Source: Alkalicoccus luteus
GTDB lineage: Bacteria > Bacillota > Bacilli > Bacillales > Salisediminibacteriaceae
Direction of reading: 5' to 3'
Length of the DNA: 64,000 nucleotides
Assembly: GCF_012034335.1 (NCBI RefSeq)
Contig: NZ_JAATHJ010000003.1
Location: forward strand, 124,001 to 188,000
In this document: in pieces, positions 1 through 8,785 of the stretch
Layout: each line of letters starts with the position of its first letter
Numbering within the stretch: position 1 is the first letter of the stretch
Notes under the pieces: generated by a model
What the model was told of the DNA's origin: nothing
Database searches by the model: none
Seen by the model: only the letters and a program-made list of their open reading frames with translations
Made by a program: the position numbers and the translations under genes

Positions 1-4
1 ATGA

Positions 5-47
5 ATTCCCTGTAAGCCACAATCCATTGCCGGGAATGATTTTTTTG
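5..47 (+). terminator. Possible terminator of a gene left of the window
   Basis: ATTCCC at 5-10 can pair with GGGAAT at 32-37, followed by a run of seven T (about 40-47). The loop is long, so this is weak. It would end a rightward gene lying before the window. Confidence 0.3.
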
Positions 48-59
48 ACCTCTGCACAT

Positions 60-90
60 CAGAGAAAGTGCCGGGCTGGTGCTTTTTCTG
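60..90 (+). terminator. Hairpin with T run, rightward
   Basis: A 13-bp stem including G-U pairs is formed by 60-72 and 78-90 around the loop GGGCT, with TTTTT at 83-87 inside the distal arm. It fits a terminator for a rightward gene outside the window, facing yheA. Confidence 0.4.
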
Positions 91-126
91 CATACAAAAA
101 CACCGGCTCCCAAAGGGAAACCGGTG
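91..126 (-). terminator. Terminator of yheA
   Basis: CACCGG and CCC (101-111) pair with GGG and CCGGTG (115-126). Read leftward, the hairpin is followed by TTTTTGTATG. It lies 10 bases after the yheA stop codon. Confidence 0.65.
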
Positions 127-135
127 CTCCGTTCA

Positions 136-492
136 TTATCCGTTTTGCTCTTCTGTACCGTACAGAACTTCCAGCGGGCTTGTGATGATCTTGTTGATCT
201 CACCAACGAGCTGGCTCATGCGCTGCTCTTCTTCCATGAGCTTCATAATCTGCTCGTGCTGCTGTACAAGCTCAAACTGCTTTTGAGCCTGCTGTACTTC
301 TTCCTCAGAGATTTGCTCTCCCTGCATTTGCTTCTGCTGAAGTTCCATTTGAACGCTGCGGAAATTGTCCAGCATTTTCTTTGCTACTTCATCGCTTTCG
401 ATATCTTCATGAAGCTGCTTCAGTGTTGTAAATTCTTCACTTGCCTGCAGCGCTTCTGCAAGCTCGTTGGCCTTTTCAAAGTGGTCTGCCAT
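136..492 (-). CDS. yheA: YheA-like YlbF/YmcA family protein
   Basis: A 118-residue, highly charged, almost fully helical protein of the YlbF/YmcA (UPF0342) family. Family members YlbF, YmcA and YaaT act together on RNA processing and development in Bacillus; the role of the YheA branch itself is not settled. The sequence is rich in Glu, Gln and Lys with heptad-like spacing (residues about 20-100), consistent with coiled-coil helices, and ends in a short acidic tail. AAGGAGG sits 9 bases before the ATG. The gene lies just downstream of yheB on the same strand, as in B. subtilis. Family assignment is by recognition of sequence and context. Confidence 0.85.
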   Translation of the reverse strand: MADHFEKANELAEALQASEEFTTLKQLHEDIESDEVAKKMLDNFRSVQMELQQKQMQGEQISEEEVQQAQKQFELVQQHEQIMKLMEEEQRMSQLVGEINKIITSPLEVLYGTEEQNG

Positions 493-584
493 TCGAAAAA
501 TCCTCCTTGGTTTTTCAGCGCCTTTGCGCTGTGCTTTTCAAGCTCCGTTAGACTGTAACATAAATGAACGTGGAATGCATCCTA

Positions 585-1724
585 TCAGAAAATAAACAGA
601 ATAAAGATGCCCTGAATCAGCCCTACCAAGGCTCCAATTAAACCCCCGAGCACGGCGATCATTTTCAGCTCCCGCTTTGCGATGATTAAAAGCATCTCCT
701 CCAGGCGGGAAAGCGGGAACGTATTCACTTCCTTTGTAACCAGCTCCCTGATTCCGATCTGCTTCATAATAGATTTGATATAGCGCGACAGGATCGTTGA
801 AGCAGATGCCAGTACAGACGGAATCACTGTTTTATTAAGCAGTTCCTCATAGCGCATACTCCATCCTGAAATAGGCCCGCCCCATTCACCGATTACCGGG
901 GCCCGTCCTACAGCTGACTCCGTCAGTTTCGTAAGCCAGCCTTCCATTTTATCATTGCTGATATAATCATCTGCTGACGTTTGCAACATAGTGTTCCATT
1001 CACGGTGCATGAGATCGACGAGCAGTTTTTTCGTCTGCTTATCCTGTAAAAAGCGGACGAGCTCCCGGGAGATAATCTCTCCCATCGAGAAACGCTGGGC
1101 CAGCCTGCTGAACATCGTTGACACACTTCCTCTGGAACGCAGATACGTTTTCAGCATGCTGTCAAGTTGCTGAATGCCTTCAGGTGAAGCAACATATTCG
1201 GTTCCTTTATCAATAATTTGATCTGCCAGAAGCGGAAAATATGATTCACAGCGCTTTTTCCATGTTTCAGGAACCCATTCCTGAAACGGTTCGCGGCTGT
1301 ATTCCTGAATGATGACGTACAGCCTGTCTGCCAGACCACGCTCTACGGATTTGCGCAGTGAAAACAGCTGATCTTTCACACCGAGATGTTCTTCCATCCA
1401 TTCATCAAGCGTCCGTTCTTCCTGTAACAGATCTTTAACGCCTTCCTGAAGACGGCTTTGCACCTCTTCAAACAGAACTCCGTCCCGAAGTTTTTCCTGC
1501 ATCCCTTCCGGTGTGACAAGGTGATCTTCTACGAGCTTTCCTAAATTATCGGCAATCTCCCCACGCCGCTTTGGAATAAGCCCGGGTGTAAACGGAATTT
1601 GAAATGATCCGATAAACCATGGACGATAGGGCCTGAACAGCATACGGATCGCTATGATATTTGTACCTCCTCCCACAATTGACCCGATCATGATCAATAG
1701 GAGCAGAATAGTCCAGTCACTCAT
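585..1724 (-). CDS. yheB: YheB-like DUF445 membrane protein
   Basis: A 379-residue protein of the DUF445 family. It has an N-terminal membrane segment (about residues 4-24, glycine-rich), a long charged helical middle, and a C-terminal membrane segment (about 350-375), so the bulk is probably held on one face of the membrane. The molecular function is unknown. An ATG six codons upstream (1742) gives a slightly longer reading, but GGGGGATGATTGT precedes the ATG at 1724, which I prefer. It is followed by yheA after a 92-base gap and is divergent from yheE. DUF445 proteins are widespread in spore formers; a sporulation or envelope role is only inference. Confidence 0.8.
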   Translation of the reverse strand: MSDWTILLLLIMIGSIVGGGTNIIAIRMLFRPYRPWFIGSFQIPFTPGLIPKRRGEIADNLGKLVEDHLVTPEGMQEKLRDGVLFEEVQSRLQEGVKDLLQEERTLDEWMEEHLGVKDQLFSLRKSVERGLADRLYVIIQEYSREPFQEWVPETWKKRCESYFPLLADQIIDKGTEYVASPEGIQQLDSMLKTYLRSRGSVSTMFSRLAQRFSMGEIISRELVRFLQDKQTKKLLVDLMHREWNTMLQTSADDYISNDKMEGWLTKLTESAVGRAPVIGEWGGPISGWSMRYEELLNKTVIPSVLASASTILSRYIKSIMKQIGIRELVTKEVNTFPLSRLEEMLLIIAKRELKMIAVLGGLIGALVGLIQGIFILFIF

Positions 1725-1794
1725 ACAATCATCCCCCTGCACGGCTGCTTCTGATAGTATAACGTACGCAACAGGCGAAAACCAACGAATCCTG

Positions 1795-1823
1795 TTAACG
1801 AAGGTGCCTGTTCATGGTACGAT
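1795..1823 (+). promoter_or_regulatory. Candidate promoter of yheE
   Basis: TTAACG (1795-1800), 17-base spacer, TACGAT (1818-1823). Each hexamer matches four of six consensus bases, so this is a modest sigma-A candidate. Confidence 0.35.
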
Positions 1824-1853
1824 AAAACCAGGTTTTATAAGGAGGGACTCGCG

Positions 1854-2057
1854 ATGATTCAGCATTTTCAATGGAAAGAACAGCCTTTTGGCTGGAACTT
1901 TCACTTCTATTATAAGCAGGTCAGGTACCGAGGTACTTATCAGAAAGATGGAAAAATTATATGGAAACAACCCGATACGATTGCCGATCAGAGCTTTCTG
2001 GAAACCTCTGTTCATGACCTGATGCTTTACCACGTTTATGAGGATCATCAGCAATGA
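1854..2057 (+). CDS. yheE: YheE family small protein (DUF5342)
   Basis: A 67-residue soluble protein matching B. subtilis YheE: the opening IQHFQW, the FGWNFHFYYK segment, the RYRGTY and GKIIW strands, and the ending HDLMLYHVYEDH are shared in order. It probably folds as a small beta sheet with a C-terminal helix. Function is unknown. AAGGAGG precedes the ATG by 8 bases. Its stop overlaps the start of the next gene by four bases (ATGA), so the two are probably translated together. Confidence 0.85.
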   Translation: MIQHFQWKEQPFGWNFHFYYKQVRYRGTYQKDGKIIWKQPDTIADQSFLETSVHDLMLYHVYEDHQQ

Positions 2058-2908
2058 ATCGATTCACAGTAACCCGGGGGGCGGAAACGCACCATATCGA
2101 AGCTGATCAGCTCACAGCCGAAGAGATGAAGCTGCTAGAGTCGATTCTCGACCGGCAGGATCCATCCCAGGAATTTCCGCTCCCCGACGACCCGCTGGCG
2201 CTCTCGCTGCATAAACTGCTCGTGCTTGAAGAAGATGTTCCCGAATCTGCCTGGAGCAGGAAACTATCTTTTCCGCTGCGTGTGATTCATTTTCGATTTC
2301 CAAAACAAATCGAAGAACAAGAAGCATTTTCCCAGGCTGCGTCCTCTCTTTTTCCGGGGAGCAGATTCATGCTTTGGAAATCTCATAGGGACAGCATGAT
2401 TCTTCAGGAAACGGATGATGCTTTTGAAGATGAGCTGAACCTTTCTTCCGTTGTCGATACGCTGGCTGCTGACTTTTTTGTGCGGCCCTCCGTCTGCGTC
2501 GGTTCGATGATATTATCTCCACAGATGTTAAAAGAGCATATTGACTGGGAGCATCAGCTGTTTCATGATACAGCTTCCGCCTTCCCTAAAAAGCATACGT
2601 TTCTTGAACAGGAACTGCTGCTTTATTTTATGCTGAGCCGATTTACACCGCAGACGATCACCCAGATTCGCCGGCAGCTGAAACCGGTGGAGAACGAAGG
2701 TGAGCTGCTTGAATCAGTACGCTGTTTTCTAGAGTGCAATCTGAATATCAGTCTTGCCGCCAAGAAAATGTTTATGCACCGGAATTCCATGCAGTACCGC
2801 GTTGATAAATTTATCGAAAAAACAACCCTCGATATCCGTCAGTTCCAAAATGCAGCTGCTGTATACATGATGCTGCTGACGATGCCTTCATCGGGCAGCC
2901 GTTCCTGA
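2054..2908 (+). CDS. PucR/CdaR-type transcriptional regulator, YxkF-like
   Basis: A 284-residue protein whose last about 60 residues form the helix-turn-helix of PucR/CdaR-type regulators: a helix ending in LECNLNIS, then AAKKMFMHRNSMQYRVDKF and a closing ALVYMML-like helix. The first about 210 residues have no domain I recognise. In B. subtilis the regulator-like gene yxkF is next to msmX, and here the same arrangement is seen, so YxkF is the likely counterpart. It starts inside the yheE stop (ATGA overlap). A hairpin terminator separates it from msmX, so they are adjacent but probably not one transcript. The target genes are unknown. Confidence 0.7.
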   Translation: MNRFTVTRGAETHHIEADQLTAEEMKLLESILDRQDPSQEFPLPDDPLALSLHKLLVLEEDVPESAWSRKLSFPLRVIHFRFPKQIEEQEAFSQAASSLFPGSRFMLWKSHRDSMILQETDDAFEDELNLSSVVDTLAADFFVRPSVCVGSMILSPQMLKEHIDWEHQLFHDTASAFPKKHTFLEQELLLYFMLSRFTPQTITQIRRQLKPVENEGELLESVRCFLECNLNISLAAKKMFMHRNSMQYRVDKFIEKTTLDIRQFQNAAAVYMMLLTMPSSGSRS

Positions 2909-2998
2909 ACGGTACCCGATGAAGACCTTATCAAATTGACCGACATCAATGGTTATTAATAAGATTTTTTTATAAAAGCATCATTCACATGAAAGCGC

Positions 2999-3032
2999 AT
3001 GCATCCTGCACAGCCGGATGCATGATTTTTTG
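2999..3032 (+). terminator. Hairpin terminator before msmX
   Basis: ATGCATCC (2999-3006) pairs perfectly with GGATGCAT (3016-3023), followed by GA and a T-rich run at 3026-3032. It ends the yheE-regulator transcript; a leader role for msmX is an alternative. Confidence 0.6.
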
Positions 3033-3113
3033 TGCACGGTTACCATAGATATGAAAACCCTTACAGGATACACTGGTTACAGATTAGAAAATGAGTTTGT
3101 GGGAGGAATTAGA

Positions 3114-4205
3114 ATGGCTGATATTACATTTAAGAATTTGTACAAAATTTACGACGGGGATGTTCAGGCGGTTACCGACTTCAATCTCGATATCGCTGAC
3201 AAGGAATTTATCGTTTTCGTCGGACCTTCAGGCTGTGGAAAATCGACGACGCTTCGTATGGTAGCCGGTCTTGAAGATATTTCAAAAGGTGACCTTTACA
3301 TTGGAGACGACCGCGTCAACGATGTGGCACCTAAAGACCGTGACATTGCAATGGTATTCCAGAACTATGCCCTATACCCTCATATGAATGTATATGAGAA
3401 CATGGCGTTCGGTCTGAAGCTGAGAAAATTCCCGAAGCAGGAGATCGATGAGCGTGTCCGCAATGCTGCAAAAATCCTCGGGCTGACTGAAATGCTTGAC
3501 CGTAAACCGAAAGCAATGTCCGGTGGTCAGCGTCAGCGTGTTGCTCTTGGACGTGCTATTGTACGAAATCCGAAAGTGTTCCTGATGGATGAGCCGCTTT
3601 CCAACCTGGATGCAAAGCTTCGTGTTCAGATGCGCGCAGAAATCATCAAGCTTCACCACCGTCTGCAGACAACGACTATTTACGTAACACACGACCAGAC
3701 GGAAGCGATGACGATGGCTTCCAGAATCGTTGTTATGAAGGATGGTCTTGTGCAGCAGGTCGGTGCTCCTAAAGACATTTATGACTACCCGGAAAACATT
3801 TTCGTTGGCGGATTCATCGGCTCTCCTGCTATGAACTTCCTTCATGGAAAGCTGACCGGAAATACATTCAGTATTGGTGAGCATACCGTTACGATTCCAG
3901 CCGGAAAAATGAAGATGCTGGAAAGCTACGACGGAAGAGATCTTGTGCTGGGTATTCGTCCGGAAGATTTCCATGATGAGCCAGTCTTCCTTGATGCTGC
4001 TGAAAACAGCCGCTTCACTGCTACAATTGATGTAGCAGAGCTTATGGGTGCTGAGTCTTACCTCTACTCCAAAGTCAGCGATCAGGATTTCATCGCACGA
4101 GTCGATTCCCGCACGGATGTAACCGGCGGTACTAAAATTGATCTGGCATTTGATATGAACAAAGCTCATTTCTTCGATCCGGAGACTGAGCAGCGAATCC
4201 GCTGA
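3114..4205 (+). CDS. msmX: Multiple-sugar ABC transporter ATPase MsmX
   Basis: A 363-residue ATPase of the MalK/UgpC class that energises several carbohydrate ABC importers in Bacillus. Visible motifs: Walker A GPSGCGKST (about residues 37-45), Q-loop VFQNYALYPH, signature MSGGQRQR (about 135), Walker B VFLMDEPLSNLD, switch His in THDQTEAM, and a C-terminal OB-type regulatory half ending with the usual GIRPEDF motif (about 284). The ATG at 3114 follows GGGAGGAATTAGA; an upstream in-frame ATG at 3018 lies in the terminator hairpin and lacks a ribosome site. No permease or binding protein is nearby, which is normal for this shared ATPase. Confidence 0.93.
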   Translation: MADITFKNLYKIYDGDVQAVTDFNLDIADKEFIVFVGPSGCGKSTTLRMVAGLEDISKGDLYIGDDRVNDVAPKDRDIAMVFQNYALYPHMNVYENMAFGLKLRKFPKQEIDERVRNAAKILGLTEMLDRKPKAMSGGQRQRVALGRAIVRNPKVFLMDEPLSNLDAKLRVQMRAEIIKLHHRLQTTTIYVTHDQTEAMTMASRIVVMKDGLVQQVGAPKDIYDYPENIFVGGFIGSPAMNFLHGKLTGNTFSIGEHTVTIPAGKMKMLESYDGRDLVLGIRPEDFHDEPVFLDAAENSRFTATIDVAELMGAESYLYSKVSDQDFIARVDSRTDVTGGTKIDLAFDMNKAHFFDPETEQRIR

Positions 4206-4240
4206 TTCCCTGTAACAGGGTTTCAATATTCCCCCTTTTT

Positions 4241-4279
4241 GAAGCTGTCCCGGCCTTATGGCTGCGGGCAGCTTCTTTT
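4241..4279 (+). terminator. Terminator of msmX
   Basis: GAAGCTGTCC (4241-4250) pairs with GGGCAGCTTC (4266-4275) with one G-U pair, followed by TTTT. Confidence 0.75.
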
Positions 4280-4343
4280 ATGCTTTTCGAAGACTGAAGA
4301 TCGTGCTACACTGAAACAAACATATGTTTGCAGGAGGTCATTT

Positions 4344-4985
4344 ATGAATTTTACTGCGATTGACTTTGAAACAGCTTCCACCGAACAGGGGAGCGCCTGT
4401 GCTATCGGACTTGTAAAGGTAGAGAACAGCGAGATCACAGAAGAAGTGTATTCCTTAATCCGTCCTTATACGCCGTATTTTGATCCAAAATGTGTCCGCG
4501 TTCACGGCATTACCTGGGAGGATGTGAAAAGGGAACCTACGTTTCACGAGCTTTGGCCTGAAATAGAGCCGCTCATTCAACATCAGCTGCTGATTGCACA
4601 CAACGCGAGCTTTGACATGAAGGTTTTGCGATCCGCGCTTCAAGTATGGGGTCTTTCCGGTCCATCTGCGTCATACAACTGTTCGGTACAAGTATCCCGC
4701 AAAACGTGGCCTGAATTTTACAACCATAAACTGTCCACAGTAGCTCATGAGCTGTCGATTGACCTGAATCATCACCACGCACTGGATGATGCTCGAGCAG
4801 CAGCAGCCATTATCATAAAAGCGCAGGAAATCCACAGCGCATTTTCTGAGGAGGCTTTTTTGCAGCAGCTGAACCTCAGTAATGGAACGCTCGCTCCCGG
4901 TGTTCACTACACCCCCGCTGCCAATCGGAAGCGAAAGAGGTTAGCCCTTTCGCCAAGCGGCTTTCTAAACCCGTCCGGTAGCTGA
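4344..4985 (+). CDS. DnaQ-like 3'-5' exonuclease (DEDDh)
   Basis: A 213-residue exonuclease of the DnaQ/RNase T fold. The DEDDh set is visible: DFET at residues 6-9 (first Asp and Glu), NASFDMKVL near 87-95 (second Asp), and HHALDDARAAA near 142-152 (His and last Asp). It resembles the epsilon-like single-domain exonucleases of Bacillus that act in DNA repair or RNA trimming; the substrate cannot be told. The C-terminal about 35 residues are basic and outside the fold. AGGAGG lies five to six bases before the ATG at 4344. It is flanked by terminators on both sides, so it is a single-gene unit. Confidence 0.85.
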   Translation: MNFTAIDFETASTEQGSACAIGLVKVENSEITEEVYSLIRPYTPYFDPKCVRVHGITWEDVKREPTFHELWPEIEPLIQHQLLIAHNASFDMKVLRSALQVWGLSGPSASYNCSVQVSRKTWPEFYNHKLSTVAHELSIDLNHHHALDDARAAAAIIIKAQEIHSAFSEEAFLQQLNLSNGTLAPGVHYTPAANRKRKRLALSPSGFLNPSGS

Positions 4986-4989
4986 TGCA

Positions 4990-5040
4990 GAATGAAAATA
5001 AGGCTTCCGCCGGACAGTCCGGCAGAAGCCTTATTCATTC
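4990..5040. terminator. Bidirectional terminator
   Basis: GAATGAAAATAAGGCTTC with GCCGGA on the left arm pairs with TCCGGC and GAAGCCTTATTCATTC on the right. The long stem with A-rich and T-rich edges serves the convergent exonuclease gene and the leucine operon. Confidence 0.8.
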
Positions 5041-5071
5041 GCATTGGAAGGGCGATCGGCCCCGGTCCGGT

Positions 5072-5728
5072 TCAGTGACTTCGAGTCAGGCGGTCAAGCG
5101 ACAATGGAGCACCAGTTGCTTCCTGAATCTCTTCAGGTGTTGAACCGTCGAGTATTTCGTCAAGCACCAGGCCGGTTTCTGTCACATCAATAACCGCTCG
5201 TTCCGTAATAATTCGATTGACGACGCCGAGACCGGTCAGCGGAAGAGAGCATTCTTTTACGATCTTCGGCGTTCCGTTCCGGCTTACGTGGTCCATAATG
5301 ATAATCACGCGTTTGGCACCGTGAACGAGATCCATAGCTCCTCCCATTCCTTTAATCATTTTGCCCGGTATCATCCAGTTCGCCAGATCTCCGGATTCGG
5401 AAACCTCCATCGCACCAAGAATAGCAACGTCAATATGACCTCCGCGGATCATTGCAAAGGATTCAGCACTGCTGAAATATGCGGCTCCCTTTGCTTCAGT
5501 AACCGTTTCTTTTCCGGCATTGATTAAATCTGCATCGACTTCGCCTGCATCCGGATAGGGGCCGATTCCAAGCAGCCCATTTTCCGACTGCAGCATCACT
5601 TTTTTATCAGCTTCCAAATAATTAGCTACCATTGTCGGCATTCCGATACCAAGATTCACGTAATCTCCGTCTTTAATTTCTTTTTCTGCCCTGCGCGCAA
5701 TTCGTTCGCGCTTCTCCTGTTTATCCAT
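5072..5728 (-). CDS. scoB: 3-oxoacid CoA-transferase subunit B
   Basis: A 218-residue beta subunit of succinyl-CoA:3-oxoacid (acetoacetate) CoA-transferase. It carries GIGMPT (residues 27-32), the catalytic Glu in SENG (residue 49), and the [17 protein letters not shown] stretch typical of ScoB/AtoA. With ScoA it moves CoA from a donor to acetoacetate, making acetoacetyl-CoA. AGGAGG is 8 bases from the ATG, and scoA ends 16 bases upstream. It is the last gene of the operon that starts at 12442, so it activates the acetoacetate released by HMG-CoA lyase. Whether succinyl-CoA or acetyl-CoA is the CoA donor cannot be told. Confidence 0.92.
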   Translation of the reverse strand: MDKQEKRERIARRAEKEIKDGDYVNLGIGMPTMVANYLEADKKVMLQSENGLLGIGPYPDAGEVDADLINAGKETVTEAKGAAYFSSAESFAMIRGGHIDVAILGAMEVSESGDLANWMIPGKMIKGMGGAMDLVHGAKRVIIIMDHVSRNGTPKIVKECSLPLTGLGVVNRIITERAVIDVTETGLVLDEILDGSTPEEIQEATGAPLSLDRLTRSH

Positions 5729-5744
5729 CAGCTCGTCCTCCTCA

Positions 5745-6446
5745 TCAGGCTTCTTTCACCGTCCGCCGTTCAATTCTGTTTTCCTGGACAGCTTCGATCA
5801 TTCGGTCTACGTAAATACCCGGTGTATGAATCGACTGCGGGTCAAGCGTTCCTGCTTCCTGCAGATGCTCTACTTCTGCAATCGTAACTGCGCCTGCAGC
5901 TGCTATCATCGGGTTAAAGTTCTGAGCCGTTTTTCGATAGATCAAATTCCCGTACGTATCACCAGTATGGGCACGCACGATGCTCACATCACCAGTGATT
6001 GCATGTTCAAGCACATACTCTTTCCCATTGAACGTCCTGACTTCTTTACCTTCTGCGATCGGTGTTCCAACCCCCGCAGGAGTATAGAAAGCCGGGATTC
6101 CTGCTCCTCCGGCGCGCAGTCTTTCTGCGAGAGTCCCCTGCGGAACCAGCTCGACTTCCAGTTCCCCATTGATCACCTGGCGTTCAAATTCCTTGTTCTC
6201 ACCGACGTAGGACGCATAAATCTTGTTGATCTGCTTTTTTTCAAGAAGCAGGCCAAGTCCCCAGTCATCGACGCCGCAGTTGTTGGATACGATCGTTAAA
6301 TCTTTAACACCGCTGTCGACGAGTGCTTTTATCACATTTTCAGGTATACCGCAAAGTCCAAAGCCGCCAACGAGAATCGTCGAACCGTCCTTTATATCAG
6401 CAGTTATATCTGCCGTATCCGTATATATCTGTTTCACAACGATCAT
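5745..6446 (-). CDS. scoA: 3-oxoacid CoA-transferase subunit A
   Basis: A 233-residue alpha subunit of the acetoacetate CoA-transferase. The glycine-rich CoA-binding motif GGFGLCGIP is at residues 27-35, followed by [16 protein letters not shown] and the family block [21 protein letters not shown]. The AGGAGAGG ribosome site is only three bases before the ATG at 6446; a GTG three codons in is the other possible start. It lies between the carboxyltransferase gene (20-base gap) and scoB. Confidence 0.92.
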   Translation of the reverse strand: MIVVKQIYTDTADITADIKDGSTILVGGFGLCGIPENVIKALVDSGVKDLTIVSNNCGVDDWGLGLLLEKKQINKIYASYVGENKEFERQVINGELEVELVPQGTLAERLRAGGAGIPAFYTPAGVGTPIAEGKEVRTFNGKEYVLEHAITGDVSIVRAHTGDTYGNLIYRKTAQNFNPMIAAAGAVTIAEVEHLQEAGTLDPQSIHTPGIYVDRMIEAVQENRIERRTVKEA

Positions 6447-6466
6447 CCTCTCCTGATTAATACACG

Positions 6467-7996
6467 CTATACCGGGTACACCGGACGCTTTCGTTCTGAG
6501 AATACCACGTCTTTAGCAGCATACAGCTCAAACCTGGACGCCAGATTATCGCGAAGCGCATCGGCCTGGATCACATCGTCAACAATCATTTCTGAAGCAA
6601 GTCGGTATATGTCAATGTTTTCCTGATATTCTTTGCGCTTTTCCGCAATGAAGGCTGGTCTCTCTGATTCTTCGAGCGCAGCTATTTTATTCGCATAGAC
6701 AGCGTTCACGGCTGCTTCGGGACCCATAACCGCAATCTGGGCAGACGGAAGCGCAATACACGCATCAGGTTCAAAGGCTGGCCCTGCCATGGCATATAAG
6801 CCCGCACCGTAGGCTTTACGGACGACGACAGAAATTTTTGGAACGGAAGCTGAAGACATGGCAGCTACCATTTTTGCTCCATGCCGGATAATGCCGGCTT
6901 TCTCTACCCTCGTGCCGATCATAAAGCCTGGCACATCAACGAGGAACAGAAGCGGAATTCCAAACGCATCGCACATCGTGATAAAGCGGGCAGCTTTGTC
7001 TGCAGAGTCATGAAACAAAACGCCGCCCTTCTGCTTCGGCTGGTTTGCAATAATACCGATCGTTCGTCCTTCTATCCTCGCAAGCCCGGTGATCAGCTCT
7101 TTGGCAAACAGCGCCTTCACCTCGAAGAAACTATCTTTATCGATCAGCCCTTCGATGAACTGGTGCATATCGAATGGTACGTTCTGATTCGCCGGAATAA
7201 GTTTTTCCAAGTCTTTCTCGACAGCCGGCACTGCTTCCTGCAGAGCCGATGCTGTTTGATAATTTGCCGGCATATAGGTGAAATAGCTGCGTGCTGCTTC
7301 GATCGCTTCAGGTTCATCCGCTGCAAGTACATCTCCGCACCCGGAAACAGAGCAGTGCATTTTAGCGCCACCCATCTCTTCCAGACTCACTTTTTCTCCA
7401 ATGACCATTTCAGCCATTCGCGGAGAGCCAAGGTACATACTCGCATTGCCATCGACCATAATCACGATATCGCAGAACGAGGGAATATAAGCACCGCCGG
7501 CTGCGGACGGACCGAATAACACACAGATCTGCGGCACCATTCCCGAAAGTTTTACCTGGTTATGAAAAATCCGGCCTGCTCCGCGCCGGTTTGGAAACAT
7601 ATCGATCTGATCTGTGATTCTCGCTCCGGCACTGTCCACAAAGTAAAACATTGGTACCTTCAGCTTCAATGCTGTTTCCTGAATACGAATGATTTTTTCA
7701 ACCGTTTTTGCCCCCCAGGAGCCTGCTTTTACGGTTGAATCGTTCGCCATCACGCAAACCGTGCGGCCGTCCACTTTTCCAATTGCAGTGATGACGCCAT
7801 CTGCAGGCAGCCCTTCTGTTTCTGCATTGGCAAATTTCCCGTCTTCTTTCCACGAGCTGTCATCAAAAAGACGTGCAAGCCTGTCCCTCACAAACAGCTT
7901 GCCCTTTGAAGCATTGGCTTCATGATATTTCTCGCTGCCGCCTTTTTCAATCTGCTCTACCCGCTCCTGCCAGGTTCTATCCAGTTTAAGCGCCAT
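6467..7996 (-). CDS. yngE: Acyl-CoA carboxylase carboxyltransferase subunit (YngE-like)
   Basis: A 509-residue carboxyltransferase subunit of a biotin-dependent acyl-CoA carboxylase, of the methylcrotonyl-CoA / propionyl-CoA type. It shows the paired crotonase-like halves: acyl-CoA site region with FVDSAGARI (about 120) and GPSAAGGAYIPSFCD (about 163-177), and in the second half LVDVPGFMIGT (about 358) with RKAYGAGLYAMAGPAFEPD. Neighbours (biotin carboxylase, a 70-residue biotin carrier, hydratase, HMG-CoA lyase) argue for 3-methylcrotonyl-CoA as substrate, as in the yng cluster of B. subtilis. Sequence alone does not exclude propionyl-CoA. Confidence 0.9.
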   Translation of the reverse strand: MALKLDRTWQERVEQIEKGGSEKYHEANASKGKLFVRDRLARLFDDSSWKEDGKFANAETEGLPADGVITAIGKVDGRTVCVMANDSTVKAGSWGAKTVEKIIRIQETALKLKVPMFYFVDSAGARITDQIDMFPNRRGAGRIFHNQVKLSGMVPQICVLFGPSAAGGAYIPSFCDIVIMVDGNASMYLGSPRMAEMVIGEKVSLEEMGGAKMHCSVSGCGDVLAADEPEAIEAARSYFTYMPANYQTASALQEAVPAVEKDLEKLIPANQNVPFDMHQFIEGLIDKDSFFEVKALFAKELITGLARIEGRTIGIIANQPKQKGGVLFHDSADKAARFITMCDAFGIPLLFLVDVPGFMIGTRVEKAGIIRHGAKMVAAMSSASVPKISVVVRKAYGAGLYAMAGPAFEPDACIALPSAQIAVMGPEAAVNAVYANKIAALEESERPAFIAEKRKEYQENIDIYRLASEMIVDDVIQADALRDNLASRFELYAAKDVVFSERKRPVYPV

Positions 7997-8011
7997 TTCT
8001 ATCTCTCCTTA

Positions 8012-8785
8012 TCAGCGTCCGGTAAATTCAGGAGGCCGTTTTTCCTTAAAAGCACGCAGGCCTTCAAGTCGGTCTTCTGTTCCGATTGTGTGTTCATATT
8101 GCTCCCGTTCCAGCTCAAGTCCAGTTTTCAAATCCGTCTGCATGCCCTGGTTCACTGCTGCTTTGGCTGAACGGATGGCAAGCGGAGCCCGGCTGTTGAT
8201 AAGCCCGGCCATTGTCGACGCTTCCTCGTACAAGTGCTTAACAGGTACATACTTGAGAATAAGACCGCTCTCCTCCGCTTCATCTGCAGCCAGTTTACGG
8301 CCTGTCAGGATCATTTCTTTTGCTTTCTGCTCGCCGATTAATCTTGGCAGCCGCTGTGTCCCTCCTGCTCCGGGGATGATGCCCAGACCCGTCTCAGCCA
8401 GCGAGAAAAACGCCTGGTCTGTGCTGATACGGAGGTCACAGGCGAGAGCGAGCTCGAGCCCGCCGCCTATCGCATGGCCGTTTAACGCAGCGATGACCGG
8501 CTGCGGCATCTCGTAAACGCTTTCAATAAACCGCCTGATGGACGCCACAGCCTCCCAAACCTCCGATTCCTTCATTTTAGCCCGCTCCTTCAGATCAGCT
8601 CCTGCACAGAATACTTTTTTGCCTGCTCCGGTGATAATGATGGAACGAACAGCAGTATCATGACGCCACTCCTGCAGCACATCCGAGGCCTGTACAATCA
8701 GATCGCTGTTCAGCGCGTTCGCAGCGTCTTCACGATCCAGCGTAAGCCAGCCGGTCCGGTCTTTTACTTCAGCCTGTATCATCAT
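8012..8785 (-). CDS. yngF: Enoyl-CoA hydratase, probably methylglutaconyl-CoA hydratase (YngF-like)
   Basis: A 257-residue crotonase-fold protein. The oxyanion-hole segments CAGADLKER (about 61-69) and HAIGGGLELALACDLRI (about 104-120) and the GLGIIPGAGGTQRLPRLIG block (about 130-148) are all present, including the two catalytic-type Glu residues. By position it should hydrate 3-methylglutaconyl-CoA to HMG-CoA between the carboxylase and HMG-CoA lyase. Its ATG overlaps the stop of the lyase gene (ATGA); a second ATG follows at once. Confidence 0.88.
   Translation of the reverse strand: MMIQAEVKDRTGWLTLDREDAANALNSDLIVQASDVLQEWRHDTAVRSIIITGAGKKVFCAGADLKERAKMKESEVWEAVASIRRFIESVYEMPQPVIAALNGHAIGGGLELALACDLRISTDQAFFSLAETGLGIIPGAGGTQRLPRLIGEQKAKEMILTGRKLAADEAEESGLILKYVPVKHLYEEASTMAGLINSRAPLAIRSAKAAVNQGMQTDLKTGLELEREQYEHTIGTEDRLEGLRAFKEKRPPEFTGR

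Noticed and set aside
3018-3113. Longer MsmX start
   Set aside because: The upstream ATG is inside the terminator hairpin and the extra residues are not part of the ATPase fold.
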